Assembly (NCBI GenBank): GCA_039545315.1 | Contig: BCIM01000004.1 | Span: 1,089,872-1,153,871 of the forward strand | Length of the DNA stretch: 64,000 nucleotides | Source of the DNA: Kondoa malvinella | Lineage: Eukaryota > Basidiomycota > Agaricostilbomycetes > Agaricostilbales > Kondoaceae | Direction of reading: 5' to 3' | In this document: positions 34,481 to 47,489 of the stretch, in pieces | Layout of the letters: each line of letters begins with the position of its first letter | How positions within the stretch are numbered: the stretch's first letter is position 1 | Notes under the pieces: model-generated | Database searches by the model: none | The model's input: only the letters and a program-made list of their open reading frames with translations | Told to the model about the DNA's origin: nothing | Program-made: the position numbers and the translations under genes

Positions 34481-36420
34481 ATGGATAGCTCGGATACTGA
34501 TCTAGACGATTTAAAGCAAGACCGTCGCGGTATATCGACCAGTCCGCCTTCGTTCAGGCGTTTTGGAGCTTCTTCGACACCTCAACGCTCTAGGAGAAGG
34601 CCGTCGAGCAAGTCTAGCTCTCCAGAACAGCGTACTCGGCGTGATTTCAGCCTTAGAACGAGCGATACAGAGTCTCTAGGCGATCAAGAAGAGGAAAACC
34701 AGAATCCGCGTTATAAGCTATCACGAGGGTCTTTGAATCGCCTTTCAGCCTCTGAGAAGACACCGACAAGTCAGCTAAAAGTGTCAAAGAGAGTCTCGCA
34801 AGCGCCTTCTATCACTTCATCGAGTACTCTTGTGGATCATGAATCTGGCATTGAAGGCAACTACAAGGGATACCGCACTTTGAAATCGCCTGAACCTCAA
34901 TTACAGACTGTATCAGAGTTCCCTACAGCCTCGATTGAGTCCTATCGACTCTCTGCAGCAGACTATATTTCTTCCGTCCCCGCTCGCGCATCTATAGAAC
35001 CCGCAATGGACTCCTCGTACCCCCTGCGATCTTCTGGTTCGGTGAGAATACATAAAGCCTTTGATCGCATTCTACGCGCCTCCCAATCTCCCCCTACAGC
35101 TTCCCCTGAAGCAGAAGTCCAGCCAACTCCATCAACTTCGAAACGAATCTCTCCTCGATTCACCCAAAGCGAATGGCAAGCGAAACCCCATGGTAAAGCA
35201 CGCGCCGAAGAATCCACCGATCGAGATGCTCGCTCCCCGCCAAACGAATATTACGCAGATGAAGAAGATCAAAACGAACCTGAACAACCGCACTATATGA
35301 ACGCCGCAGCAAAACAACCACGCACGCCATCGAGATCTTTCGCATCGACTTATCGAAATCTAGATTTATCGAGCTACCCTACACCGGTTGCGCCTGGACA
35401 TTATCGTTCTCAATCTAGAGAACATCGATTCAGTAGATTAAGGGGCTCTACATTCGACGCTGAGAGATCTCTGGTGGGCGGACAGGGAGAAGAATGGCAG
35501 GCTGAGCCGATGCAAGAGAGGGAAGATATTTTGTCCGTCAGTCTGGATAAAGTGAAAGCAGAGGAACTTGGGAAGGATCAGGAAAGGGATAGTAGAGTAT
35601 CGGGGTTGTCGGACGAGAAATTGCCTTTACCTCCGAAAGAGGAAGATCAGACGGATCGGAAACCGAGGTAAGCCTTTACTACTGTTGGGTTTTCAGGTCA
35701 GATCACTGATGTACAAACAATCGTTTTGCAGTCTAAAGAAACGACTCTCGAATAAGAAGAGCTCCACAGATGCAGAACGAGCTGCATTGGAAGACGAAGG
35801 TCTAGAATTACAACGACAAGGCGTGGACCGAGACACATCAAATACATTGCTGCAAGCTATTATGGAAGCGCAGAAACTGGATAGTAGCTTGAAAGAGCGA
35901 GCTATAGAAGTTCAGCGGACGGTCGAGGAGATTGGCGCAAGAGTCGGTGCGAGGGTGAGTTTCGCATTGGCTGCGTATGTTCGAACTGAAATTCTCAATC
36001 GTCGTTGCTCCAGATTAGCGAAGCGGTGGATACCACGCTTCAAGTAGAGACTCGCCGACGGAATAGATGGCTTTTCTGGGCTATCGGTGCTGAAATTGCG
36101 CTGGTCTGCTTCCTATACAAGTGAGTCTCGAGAGGGTGCGAGTACAAAGACACTGACACATGTACAGAATCGCCTCTGCGCATGCACGACATCAATACCT
36201 AACGAGCTATTACGATCCTTTCTACCCTACCTTGCATGAATACGCCTCTTACTCTTCTCCGCGCAACTTCGCTTTACCAGCCCAAGCAATCTCAGCTTCT
36301 TGGAATCTACAAATAACCGATACATGGCAAGATGTTGTGCAGCGCACGTTCGACTCGCTTGTGAACAGGTGGTCTGGCATTCTGATGGATGGAGACCAGT
36401 CTTGGGTCGTGCCCACTTAA
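34481..36420 (+). CDS. Disordered/coiled-coil single-pass membrane protein
   Basis: Four exons. About the first 400 residues are Ser/Pro/Arg-rich and disordered, with many SP and RxxS sites (SPEQRTRRDFSLRTSD, SFRRFGASSTPQRSRRR). Then comes a helical, likely coiled-coil region (DAERAALEDEGLELQRQG, LLQAIMEAQKLDSSL, ERAIEVQRTVEEIGARVGA), one transmembrane helix (RWLFWAIGAEIALVCFLYR) and a C-terminal domain of about 80 residues rich in aromatic residues (YLTSYYDPFYPTLHEY, WNLQITDTWQDVVQRTFDSL). No signal peptide. The layout suggests an anchored organelle-membrane or nuclear-envelope protein with a large cytosolic/nuclear head; that is inference. Family not recognised. Confidence 0.7.
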
Positions 36421-36698
36421 TTTCGACAGAAGTGAAGGTTTGATTCAGTTCAGTTCAGTAGCAATGTTGTAACACTGTGGACCATGGGATGTATTGTAGC
36501 GTACGAGAATGACCTTAGAACGTACTTCGGGCTCGAGCATGAGTTGACTTCTAACGACGTCTTTTGATTCTGTGCTCTGTGCTGCTTACCTCTCGCAGTA
36601 CGCTTTGATACCCTTGCAACCCTTTATCTGTTTGCCTGCACAACGTGCAACAACCGAGACTTTGCCGCTGGAGATTCATTTCCTGAAAGTAGCCCGTC

Positions 36699-38757
36699 AT
36701 GTCGCAAGCTAGAGTAGAGCCAAACGAGATTGGCTGGTGAGCATCGCTTGCCTTGTATGGTATTGTGTCTCGAGTACTCATCGCTTTCCCTTGATTGCGC
36801 AGGATGTTCGTTCCGTAAGTCTCGCATCGCCTGAACTTCACTAGTTACAAAGAGCTTACGTGTGCCTGTAATGTACTATTAGGCAATACTACACCTTCCT
36901 CAATAAAGAGCCTAGCAAATTACATTGCTTTGTGGGCTATTCCGTTGACAAACTCGTCCGCTATAAAACTAATTTGACGGCCACAGTACACCAAACGATC
37001 GACCTTGATACATGGCACTGAAGGGGAAGAGTGTCCGCCCAAGTATGGTCAGCAGGTAGGTCGAACACTTCTCACTGCATCGCGAGGACGTTTGTTCATG
37101 CGCATGACGATTATAGGAAATACATGATCGCATCGTTGCTTTAGGTTTCCAAGACTGCAGAGTATACGTTTCCAACGTCGACAGTCAAAGTTCAGCAGAA
37201 GGAGGCATTATCGTTCAAGTTCTTGGTGAAATCTCGAATAAAAACCAGCCTTGGCGCAAGTTTGCTCAAACCTTCTTCCTCGCTGAACAGCAGAATGGTT
37301 ATTTCGTGCTCAACGACATCTTTCGTTACCTGAAAGAGGACGAGCATGATGACGAAGAGTCTGGTCAATCAGCTACTTCCAGCTCGTTACCAGCCAGTAG
37401 CAGTCACATTCCCGACTACTCTTCTACCAGCAATGGGATCGATTTGCAAAGCTCGAGGAGCGAGGCGTTTGGTATTCCAGCATCAAGTCCACAATTACCC
37501 AGTGTTCCCGTTGTGTCAAAATCACCCGAAGTAGCACGGATACCAAACCCACCTGCTCAAGTCAAAGTTCCTATACCACCGCCTGAGAAAGTGCAAGACC
37601 CACCGAAAGTCAATGGCTTCCATGCTGAAGAGCCTCAGCCTGAAATAACGGCTACCGTTGAAGAGCCGAAAGCAGAAAATGTCAAAGCAGAATCCGTAGC
37701 TGACCTTGACGAGCCAAAGCCAGCCGCGAAAGAAGAAGAGAAGCCTCGTCCTGTCGTCCCAGAGCCAGCTGTACCGGCTCCTGCGAAACAAACACCAAAG
37801 GCAAATGCAAGCGCCGATCCTGTTGTCGAAACAGCCTCGCAGCCCACACCTTCCACTCCTAGCTCGACAGCTCCATCTGTAACCTCCGAAGGCACATCAG
37901 CACCTACGAATCCACCCTCTGTTTCTACTGCACCGACTGCTTCGCCCATCGCTGGACCGTCAAGTAGCTCGAGCGGCAGCACTCCGGCCCCAACTCATGC
38001 GGTAGCGCCAAAGCCTGCTGCACCAGGTATGATCCAGATGTATCGTGTGTCTAATTTGAGCTAAGGTTACCATGTAGCTGTGAAAACTTGGGCGAATCTA
38101 GCAGCCGCCAGCAGCAAGAAACCAGCACCAACAGCAAGCAGTTCTTCAACTTCCGGCGCTCGTGGATCTGCACCCTCTACAGGTCCATCAAAACCAACCG
38201 TCGTGTCACCTACAGCTCAACTCAGTTCTTCCATTACGACTTCAATGATTTCGCAAATCAACATTCCAAATTGTTTCGTCAAAGGTGTCACTTTCCAAAC
38301 CGACGCGGACGAGCTTAAAAAAGTGCTTCAAAGCAAATTCGGACCGATCGGAGCGATTGACGTAGTGAAAGATAAGGCGTGTGCTTTCTTGGAGTTCAAC
38401 ACTGTGGAAAGTGCGAGGAAAGCAGTGGCGTATTGTTTGCCTGTCAGTAGTGGTGGACATGGAGAAGTCTTGCTGCCCAAGTGTGGTAGCAGTTTGGTCA
38501 TTGAGCCAAAGAGGAAAGGTGGACCAGTCGGAGGGAACAGTGATCGACCGACACCGCAAAGGGAGTATGGACGAGGTGGGAAAGCGGGATTGGGTCAACA
38601 GAGGAATCCGAGCGCTTCGACTACTGCTAATGCGGGTGAATCAAGTCGACCAGAAAAGGAAGAAGCGGCGCCCACACCTTCTGTAGCGACTCCAGGAGCT
38701 GCACAGCATAAGAAGAAGGCGAGCAAGAGCAAGAATACTACGGGAGCTAAAGCATGA
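36699..38757 (+). CDS. G3BP-like NTF2/RRM protein
   Basis: Homologue of G3BP and yeast Bre5 / fission yeast Nxt3: an NTF2-like dimer domain and a C-terminal RRM, acting in stress granules and as cofactor of ubiquitin protease Ubp3/USP10. Short exons rebuild the NTF2 domain: MSQARVEPNEIGW|MFVP|QYYTFLNKEPSKLHCF|YTKRSTLIHGTEGEEC..., with a 12-nt exon at 36803-36814. The NTF2 part continues EIHDRIVALGFQDCRVYVSNVD, IIVQVLGEISNKNQPWRKFAQ and NGYFVLNDIFRYLKED. A long acidic, Pro/Ala/Glu-rich linker follows. The RRM reads NCFVKGVTFQTDADELKKVL, KDKACAFLEFNTVESARKAV. The tail is Gly/Arg and Lys-rich. The start at 36699 gives the conserved GW..QYY beginning. Confidence 0.9.
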
Positions 38758-38915
38758 AGCGGGGAGAAATGCTGTTTTTTTCTGATTTAGAATTGATTCT
38801 TAAGGGAGATTGTTAATGAAGGAGACTTTATGCTCATATACATAAGGTCAACCATGAGAGGTTTTGCATTCGGGTCATGTTATGCTCCCCACCAGCTCTG
38901 CAATCTGTCAACCCA

Positions 38916-39603
38916 TCAAGCCTTGCCGTGAGCCTGTTGGGCCTTGAAGTTGCGATGGAGCTGGAATACAAGAGAGAGACTATGAGCTTGAATCTATACC
39001 AAGAGGAGATGATGTTATACCTCTGGGTTGATCTGAATGACTTTCTGCAGTAGGTCATCGACTACTTTGGCCTTGTTCTGCTCGAACGACTTCTTGAGCT
39101 CTTCAATCTGCTTCTGGGTGTTTTCATCGAGCTCGGATTGCAAGGTCGAGTTATCCCCAGAGTTCTATCCGATGTATGAGCACAAGCCGATAGCCATTGA
39201 CTTGAAAGCGAACTGACCTCCTTCTCGTGCTTTGTCAATTCCTCCTCTTTGGCTTTCTTGTAAGCCTCAATCTCTTTGGCTGCTTCTGATCTCGCTTCCT
39301 TGACTCTGGCCGTGCGGTCTGTGTTCGCACACGCAACCTAGGGTTAGCCTTTGCCGTATGCACGATGACAGTACATGTCGAAGGGACACGAACAATCACG
39401 CGCTTTCTGTACCTGTATACGGGTAAGAGAGGTCAGAGAGAGAGACAGAATAGGGGGACAGAGATGGGCAACTTGCAATCTTCTGGGCTTCCTTCTCTGC
39501 TTCAAGCAAAGCAGTTATTCCTTGTGAAGAGGCCTAATATGGTTCAAACGAGCGAGTATCAGGAGATCTGTAGCAGCGGCAAAGACAATTGAGAACTCGC
39601 CAT
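38916..39603 (-). CDS. VMA10: V-ATPase subunit G (Vma10)
   Basis: Peripheral stalk subunit of the vacuolar proton pump. Exons read GITALLEAEKEAQKIA, RTARVKEARSEAAKEIEAYK, KAKEEELTKHEKE, NSGDNSTLQSELDENTQKQIEELKK (family helix in parts), KVVDDLLQKVIQINPE, and after the last intron (GTATAA...TTCCAG) LHRNFKAQQAHGKA with TGA at 38916-38918. The continuous helix and the end at the INPELH site fit Vma10. The first exon is uncertain: ATG GCG A at 39603 may splice by a GTTCTC donor to the AG before GAATAACTGC. It is divergent from symplekin, with starts 110 nt apart. Confidence 0.85.
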
Positions 39604-39713
39604 GATTATCGCAGCTCGTCGGTGGTCGAGAAGCAACGACTCTCCTCCTGAACGAACATGACTACGCTGACAGGACAGTAGTAGGAATATCCATTGCTAC
39701 AGCGCACACAGCA

Positions 39714-42700
39714 ATGAGTCAAACAGCGGCAGACCCGTCTACGCTTCTGCAGGCTGTCATCAGAACTCAAGGCGAAGAGCAGCCTGCAACAGAACTGGCC
39801 GCCTATCTGTCCACGCACCCTAATCTCGTCTTGATATTGCTTCAACCTCTTATTCAAAGGCTAGGGAACGATGAAACTACACCAAGGTTGAAATTATGGA
39901 TTCTCGACTCTGCCCTTCGAACTGCTCTGTCTTTGCCTGCGCTGCCTGTAGAGCAAAAGTCTCAATGTACGTGACTAGCCTTGAATGCGTATGTATGCGA
40001 GAAAACGGCGGTCTGATTCCCATTGTCGAAACAAAGTGTGCACGCAAACATTGGACTACTTTCCACCTCTGTTGCACGATGCAGATCACAGAATTAAAAA
40101 AGCCGCAACACAATGCTTTGCTTCTGCTTATCCTCTCATGTTTCGCGAAGCTTGCGTCAAGCATAACCAAGCGACGTGGGATAAAGTGCTCGCGATCAAA
40201 AACACCGTCTTGAACTCTTGGACTACTTCGTCTACTGGTGTTCGAGTAGCTGCTACAAAAGCAGTCCAAAAGATCATCCAGACGCAGACGAGAGGAAATG
40301 CAGATCCAAGAGTTTGTCCTTATTGCTGTTGAACTAGGCTCCCTGATTGACTCGAAAGCGTGCAGATGCAACACCGCGTTGAACCCAATTTAGCAATGTG
40401 TCCTTCTTCTCACCCTTTCCTCAATCTTCAAATGCTAGAAGACGAAGCGAAGCGCCTTTTAGAAGAATGCGGCAAACAAATCTATACCTCTTCCACTCCA
40501 GACGTCATGTCTGCCATCATCAATGTCTACACCGGTCTCATCAAAGCCCGACCAGCTCTCTCATCCTCCATTTTTACATCCATGGTCAATTGGGATCCTT
40601 CCACTCTAGCATCAGCATCCACCTGCACACCTTTACAAATCCGCTCTGTTGAGAAAACGTTTCGCATCGCTCTGGCTCATCTACTCCGCGCCGGTCACGC
40701 TACAGCTTTCACTGGACCAATCACTGAATTCTTGCACAAACAAAACACCCGCATGCTCGTCGCTGCAGAAGAAGGTCGTCGTAAAAAAGATGAAGAAGCG
40801 AGTCGAAAACGAGAACGCATCACTGATGAATTATCTGCGAATGTTGAACCAGAAGGCAAGAAGCGGAAATTGGATGCGACTTCAAGTGCTGTTGCGACGA
40901 GGAATTTCGCTAGTGCTAGCGCGAGAGCCAATGTGGGCGATACGGCACCAAACCCTTTGGCTAGCTTTGATGTTACTACTCTACCCGTAACTTTGGTGAC
41001 TGAATTGATTATCGCTAATCTCCAAGTCGTGACGGAAGCGACTTTGGCTGGTGCTATTAGCGTGCGTATCTTCTTTAGGTTCAAAGGGAATTATTCCTGA
41101 TCCTCTTGTTTAGGATATTCGGAGAGAACTTCCCGCTGGACCTGTGGCCAGAGACGAACGAAGAGGACCTATCAATCCAGTCGCTGATGAAGATGATGAA
41201 TTAGAAATAGCTGAAGTGGAAGAGGAGGTATAGCCGATCAATTCCCCACCGTATCAAGTGACTCACCCTGTGCATAGGAGGAAATCATGGATGCCGCAGA
41301 TCGTGAGCTGGACGTCTTTGAACTGGCGGTCAGCGATACGACCTCTCCCCAACTGCAGAAACAGCTTCTTGTATCTGCTGTTGCGCGAATATGTGCCGCA
41401 CCATCGCAAGGGACGACTTTACAGAATCCTCTGTGGCTGTCGTTGATTTCAAGGCTGATCACGAAGGGATTGAGTGGAGTTGAAGCGGAGCAAGATGTGG
41501 TTAGAGAAGCGCTGTTTGAAATCATCAAAGAGGATTTGGCCACTAGGTCGGTCCTTAGTGCTTCACTTGTGTTGCTTGTATTTATGACCTTCTTGAGCAG
41601 ATTACCGATAGCACAGACTTGGCTTAACGAAGAATGGCTATCGCATCCACATCCAGAAGATAAATCTGTGAGTTCACTCAGATCGCACCAATGCAGATGG
41701 ACTGACGGCCTTGTACAGCCATACTCTGCTGGATTGACGCGAATACTCGATACCTTGTTATCGCCTGACCTGAAGAATTCCGAAGTTCAATCGCGCCAGA
41801 TTTCTTCATTCATCCTCGACCTACCTTCTCTTCCATCTGTAGAGCTCGCGCGGTTACACACTCTTTGTCAGCATCAAGAACAGTGAGCCTTTCTTGCTTG
41901 GGTGTAAACAGAGTCTGACAGCGGGCTAGTCTACAACTCGGCTTCACCACACTCCGAGACATTGTTCTGTATCGAACAACGAATCGTTCTGCCGCGCTAG
42001 ACGCTCTTCTATCTCTTGCTACACATACAGAAAAGGTCGTTCGCAACGCAGCCATCTTGACACTCAAGCGATGGGTTCCAGAAGTATCGCCCATGGCTGA
42101 GACAATCACAACCTTTGCCATCCACCTGCTTGGCCGACTCGACATGGCCGTGAACGACGACATGGCTATAGACGATGATGACGACGAGACGAAGCCAGAT
42201 GTAACACCTGCTGCAGAGCAGAAGTGCGCCGTGGTCCAAGACGCTCAGGTCGTATCTGGTTTTGGGCAGCCGACTTCAGAGCAAGTCGTCGTGCAGCACA
42301 TTGAGCTTTTGTTAGCTCTAAGTATAAAGTCGCCAGAATTGTTAGACCAGTAAGTGCATGGCAGAGCAAAAGTCCAGGAGCTGAGAGTCGCGGCAGGCTC
42401 TTTGAATCTTACTCTCGGATGGCTGTAGAAACGCAGACTCATATTCAAAAGCTCATCACTATGCTTGTCCGTTCTATGGGCGCCAAGAATGCAAAGATAC
42501 TGGACTTAATCAAAAATGCACCGGCTGGAGCAGAAGAGCTTGTTCTTCGGGTCATTGCTATTCTCACCGAAAAGGGCAAGACGGCACCTCCTTTGGTCGC
42601 TCTGATCAAAGAGATGGCGACAGAGAGGGAGCTCAGTCCGCGGTATATGGTCGCCGTTGTAGCCGATCTAGACAAGGTAGTTTACATGCATCTTGACAGT

Positions 42701-43557
42701 CCATATCAGCTCATTCGGTTCTACTTAGCCCGAACTTGTCAAGATGCTGCCGAAAATTTTATCCCTCGCGACTTCATCACCTGCGGACAAAGCTTTAGTC
42801 AAATCGGTGATCGAGAATGTTCTGGCGCAACAGCAAGGTTTCGGGACTGTTTCGACCAATCTACCTCGCAGTCGCCAATCAGAATTACTCACTCCTGTCG
42901 AATTCCTGATATTGCTGCACAACAGCATCAAAGAGACTGGTCTCGAACCGACTAAGGAAGGTGAGAGTAGTCCCGCTTCCATGCAGCCTCCGGCTGATCT
43001 CTTACTGCTCTTTGACAGTCATCAGCATGTGCCTGAGCATGCAAGATATCTTCCGACCGGAGATCCTAGCTGCATTCATGCAACAAGTGATAGATGAACC
43101 TGTTCTGCCAGCGCTCTTCCTGCGAACAGTGAGTGCGCGCCAGACTATGTATGCCCCTAAGCTAAAATCATGCCAGGTTATCCAAGCGGCGACAATGCAC
43201 AAGTCACTGCAGCCTTACGTCTCATCGAATCTGCTCTCCAGACTGATCACAAAGAAAGTCTGGACAACGCCAAGTCTGTGGGAAGGCTTCATTCGTTGCG
43301 CAAAGACAACCGCGCCGCACTCTTTCGGCACCCTCTTACAACTGCCCAAGGAACAACTGCGAGAGGTAATACAAAAGCAACCCAACCTACAGCAGCCACT
43401 GAGAGACCATGTCATACAAAGTAAGCAAGTCTCACCTTCGTGACGTTCCTATGGTTGACCATCCGTAGAATTTGGCACGAACAAAGTCCGGCTGAATTCC
43501 CTGCTAGAATCCTTGGGAGGCGATACGGACTCGGTACGGTCGCCTAGTGTACAGTGA
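39714..43557 (+). CDS. PTA1: Symplekin/Pta1, mRNA 3'-end processing scaffold
   Basis: Scaffold of the cleavage and polyadenylation factor. About ten exons. The N-terminal HEAT-like domain is visible in LQPLIQRLGNDETTPRLKLWILDSAL, YFPPLLHDADHRIKKAATQCF, WDKVLAIKNTVLNSWTTSSTGVR and AATKAVQKIIQ. A middle block (SVEKTFRIALAHLLRAGHA, KDEEASRKRERI...KKRKLD) follows. The C-terminal symplekin domain shows SYSRMAVETQTHIQKLITML, ELVLRVIAILTEKGKTAPPL, ELSPRYMVAVVADLDK, GFGTVSTNLPRSRQSELLTPVE, EILAAFMQQVIDEPVLPALF and WEGFIRCAKTTAPHSF. Order and length are as in homologues. The last exon ends SPSVQ, stop at 43555-43557, only 61 nt from the convergent potassium transporter stop. Confidence 0.88.
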
Positions 43558-43618
43558 CTGGTGGAGGATCGCCTTCTGTGAGGTATTGAAGCATGTACTT
43601 TCGTTTAGATTCGTTCAG

Positions 43619-46600
43619 TCAATACCCAAGACCCAAAGTCGCATGAACACAATGCACAATTATCGACAATCCCTTACACGTTGCCCTGTCTTTCCGTATG
43701 AATATGGTACAGCGAGTGTTCACTGTTGCGCATGTCAGCTGGGAAACAGTGGACATTATCTCAACACGTACAATCTTGGCTCCAATACCGACTCGCAGGA
43801 TCTGGCTCTCATTCATGAAATACTGAGAGCTCTCCGGAAACAGTTGAGAGGCTAGACAGGCGTTGAGCGATGTCGCATGGGCTAAATGCAAAAACTTACC
43901 TCCTCGGTATGCATATTCGAGCAAAAACCGCCTTATGCCACCTAAAGACCACTGCAGTATGGGGTTCTTGTATGACACGCCTTTTGATTGTACGGGATTG
44001 TAGGTCGGCATGATGTGCGTACAGTGGTCTGCAGCTTCTTCTAGAGACTTGACTCGAGCGTGCCATTTCTCTCCATGTCCAAGTGTTGTCATGCCACCAC
44101 TTTCGATCCGAAGGATGCGTTGCAGCGTCGGCTTTTCGAGACCACGAAGCTACGAATCTCGGTGAGCTCCGCTCAAACTATGAGTTTATGCACTCACATC
44201 GATATTGTCGCGATATCCCAGTCGTAACGTCATCATGTAGAAGCCGTCCAAGCCCTTGAGCTTGTTCAACAGTATTTTGTCACTCTCGTCCACATCTGGG
44301 GAAGTCGCAAGCGTAAAAATGAGCCAACCGAAGTTGCTACTAAAGAGCCTGGAAGCTTACATGGCACATGCTGCCGTCTGATGCTCAGAAAGACCACGAT
44401 CCGCGGTAGAACGAGAATACGCCTTGTGAGAGCTGTGAAACTATGCGGCGCGCCAATGCCAGATCCAAAATGGTGAAAAAAGCTACTCAGACCATGAAGG
44501 TCAGCAATGTAGGTTTGCGATAGGTGGTGAGCTCACGAAAACATTGTGACTCTCGGGAGCTTCAGAGGCTTTCCGTTGCCGTCTTGCAGCGAAAGACCTC
44601 TGGTCGGGCCATCATCGACCATTAGCTTGACACGTCTACCATCGTGTATTTGAGTGGTTGTCCTGGACAGGATACTTTCCAAGTTGTTTGACGGCACTCG
44701 TAATAAATTGTCTTGCGGTTCTTCGTCGTCATGAGAATGTACGACACGCAGCTGTGCTGGCTGTTCGACTAGTTCTTCGTGTTCGCGTATGTCCGCTAAG
44801 GGTGGCGACTTTTCTTCCCAAACTGGCGACGAAGACGCGTCGCTATCGCTTTCGCTCTCGCTCGGAATATAATGCTTGAAGACATCGTTGAGGAACAGTC
44901 GATGTTCTGCATCGAAGCTAGATTATTCACTGTATCAGGTCTGTACAGGCAGCTTGGTGTCAAAGCGTACCGATCTTCCAAGTTTTTGGCCCAGGTCCAA
45001 AAGCATAGGAACGCGCCAAGTACTACACTGAGTACTAGAGTGAACCAAGCGCCATGCGGTACCTTCTGTAACGAGCTTGAGAAGAAGAGAGCGTCGATGA
45101 AGCCGGAGAGCAGGAAGAAGCCGACCGCGATGAAGACGTTCCACCCTCTTACATAAAACATCACTAACGAAAGCAGCAGGGTGGTGCAGAAGAGGGTGCC
45201 AGAGACACAAAGACCATAGCTACGGGAAACATTAAGCCCAACTTCAGCTCGACCAGCGTCGGGGACTTACGCATTCGTCAAAGCTGGATCAGTTCCAAAA
45301 CCTCTGATCTCCTGTCTACTGCCAAAGCCACCGACTACGGCCAGTGTGCCGGCCATGAGCAGAAAGTTGACTACCGGGATGTAGATTTGTACTCTCTTGC
45401 TTTCGCTCGTGTGCACTGTGTGAACGGGAGCTACAGATCATAGCATCAGCTGACGCTCTCGTACTTTCGAGCCACACATACGAAAGCTACGAAGACCCAT
45501 CAAATGTTGGATTAGGGAGAACGTGGCGGTGATACTGCGCAGGCCATGAGAACTGCTTGAAGTGGACATGATCGTACTTACATGCCTTGACTGGCTACGA
45601 CCGTTGCTGCAAGACTGACTATCCATACGACCCAAAAGAGCGCGTTGCCGTTCGTTACAGGTATCGAGTGGTAAAAGACGTTTCTGATGACATTGCCGTC
45701 TTGATGCAGAGCAGCACCTTGACCGAGGTAGTTGATAGTCAGTGCCGGATATACCAGTGCCATAAACCCAAGTCGGATTGATGCTTTGTCAAATTGACCC
45801 ATGCTGTGAGGTCGTTAGCGGAATTTCACTCACTGGGGCAAAGAAGCATACCTAGCGAACAAACTCTCTACTCCGGTAATGCAGAGCAATACTCCAGACA
45901 AGTGCGATATCGAGCCACTGCGCACGAACCATAATACTGCTCTTGATGGATCGAAAGCGCGAAATATAAGCGGGTACTGAACAATGTTGTAAATGCCAAT
46001 GGAAAAGATGAAGGCGAGCCAGATGATGATGACAGGCGTAAAGACGTGAGTGAGTCGAGCTACTCCTAGTCGTTGGATGCAGAAGAGCACGGCCAGAATA
46101 GCGACTGCGATGCCTTTGATTTCTGCGATTGTCAAAGAGATGTGGACTGTCAAGCCACCGACAGCAGAGACGACCGAAACAGCTATAGTGCACATACTTA
46201 AGCACGGTGCAGTGGTTGCGACGAGTGTCTATCTACCTGGCGCAAGTAGACCATCTGCTATCATCAAAGCAGCGGCGAATAGCGTTATCCCGATGCTATA
46301 GGAATCAATCAGGTCGGTTATCATGGCTTGACATGGATAGCATACATGAGAGTTTTCATCCATGGCCGGGACACAAAGGTTCTGTCATAAAAGAATCAGC
46401 TTAGGTCCGCTGACCAGATCAGCGAGTGACCAACTGATTCTGAGGAAAGAGTGTTGTATACAGCACAACCGGGCCACCTCTGCGAGTGAAGCTTTAGAGA
46501 GACTGCTGGGTTCCGTAAAAGCTGATACGCACTCTCCCGAAGGACTACCGAATTGCAACGCTATTATGGCAGTCTTGACTATACCGACCAAGAACAGGGC

Positions 46601-47069
46601 CCAGATGATGGCACTGATAGCACCAACTGCGACCATGAGGTACTCAACACAGGATACTGCATTGTTGTATCGATGGCGTTACGTACTGACATCCTCATCA
46701 GTTGGTGCTTCTAGATTCTCCGCTGGGAAAATGGCGTTCAGAGCATAGAGAGGCGATGTCCTGCATTAATCTAGGTGAGCGATAGCTGCTGAATGGCTTC
46801 ATCCAGCTAACCCTAAAGAAATATCGTTAGCTAGACATCCGAAAGGGAAGGTGGGTGCGATCTGTGCAACTTACCTATATCGCCTGTTCACAGGATGACA
46901 GAGCATCAGTGATGCATGCTAGCGTTATGCTCTGCAAGCCGACAGACCAAATATCAGACCTGTGCAAGTGTTTCACAACTTCCCCGCACTGTTCAAAGAG
47001 GGGCTGGGACTTACCACAAGCAGCGAGAGAAGTAAGAAATAGGGATTGTGGTGCATCATCAGGTGTCAT
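43619..47069 (-). CDS. HAK1: High-affinity K+ transporter, HAK/KUP family
   Basis: Plasma membrane potassium uptake carrier with about 12 membrane helices. The 5' end is broken into tiny exons: 47069-47015, 46959-46948 (12 nt), 46883-46875 (9 nt), an apparent single base at 46812, then 46760 onward. Joined they read SLAACG-LIFG-DI-GTSPLYALNAIFPAEN, matching the KUP signature GDIGTSPLY. Next come VIGAISAIIWALFLVGIVKTAI and the SGEGGPVVLY motif (GEGG rebuilt across an intron). Later helices: IIIWLAFIFSIGIYNIV, RSGSISHLSGVLLCITGVESLFA, RLGFMALVYPALTINYLGQG, VFIAVGFFLLSGFIDALFF. The hydrophilic C-terminal region ends near 43619. Frame across all joins checked at the 5' end; the far 3' exons are less certain. 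Confidence 0.88.
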
Positions 47070-47489
47070 TAAATATTTCTCTCCAGTAGGGCTCTTTGCT
47101 GTGGAAAGCCGAATGGTCCGCCAAGAGAAGAGACACTTTATATATTTCGATCCTTATCGTCCTACAATACGCCAGTGGTATGCCCGTGTCCTGCGTATAT
47201 CCGCCGCAACCTTGGTCTACGGACTAAGCACATGTAGGCAGCCCAACAAGCATGGCCGCGATAATGCAAGATAAGCTGATTGGCGTCGAAGTGCTGCCGC
47301 CACGTTCTTGCTTTCTCAGAGTCTTCGCTGCCCTTCTATCTATGATGATGTCCATCTACGTACAAGTCCATCACTTGAAGCATAGATGAAATAATAACCT
47401 TGAAACGGAAATGCCGCTTTGGCTCTTTTGTTCTCCATATTTCAAGCAATTGTCCTTCTCGAGCTTGGAAATGACCTTGAACAGCCAAC
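47070..47489. other. Divergent region between HAK and P450
   Basis: 420 nt between start codons. The HAK side carries a TATA-like element (listed separately). On the P450 side I see no clear core element. No further gene is supported. Confidence 0.45.
47137..47144 (-). promoter_or_regulatory. TATA-like element of the HAK gene
   Basis: On the minus strand this reads ATATATAA, followed by AG, about 68 nt upstream of the ATG at 47069. The position and sequence suit a TATA element; inducible transporters often have one. Sequence match only. Confidence 0.45.

Noticed and set aside
36551..36841. 96-codon minus-strand frame
   Set aside because: Antisense to the first exons and introns of the G3BP-like gene; no motif.
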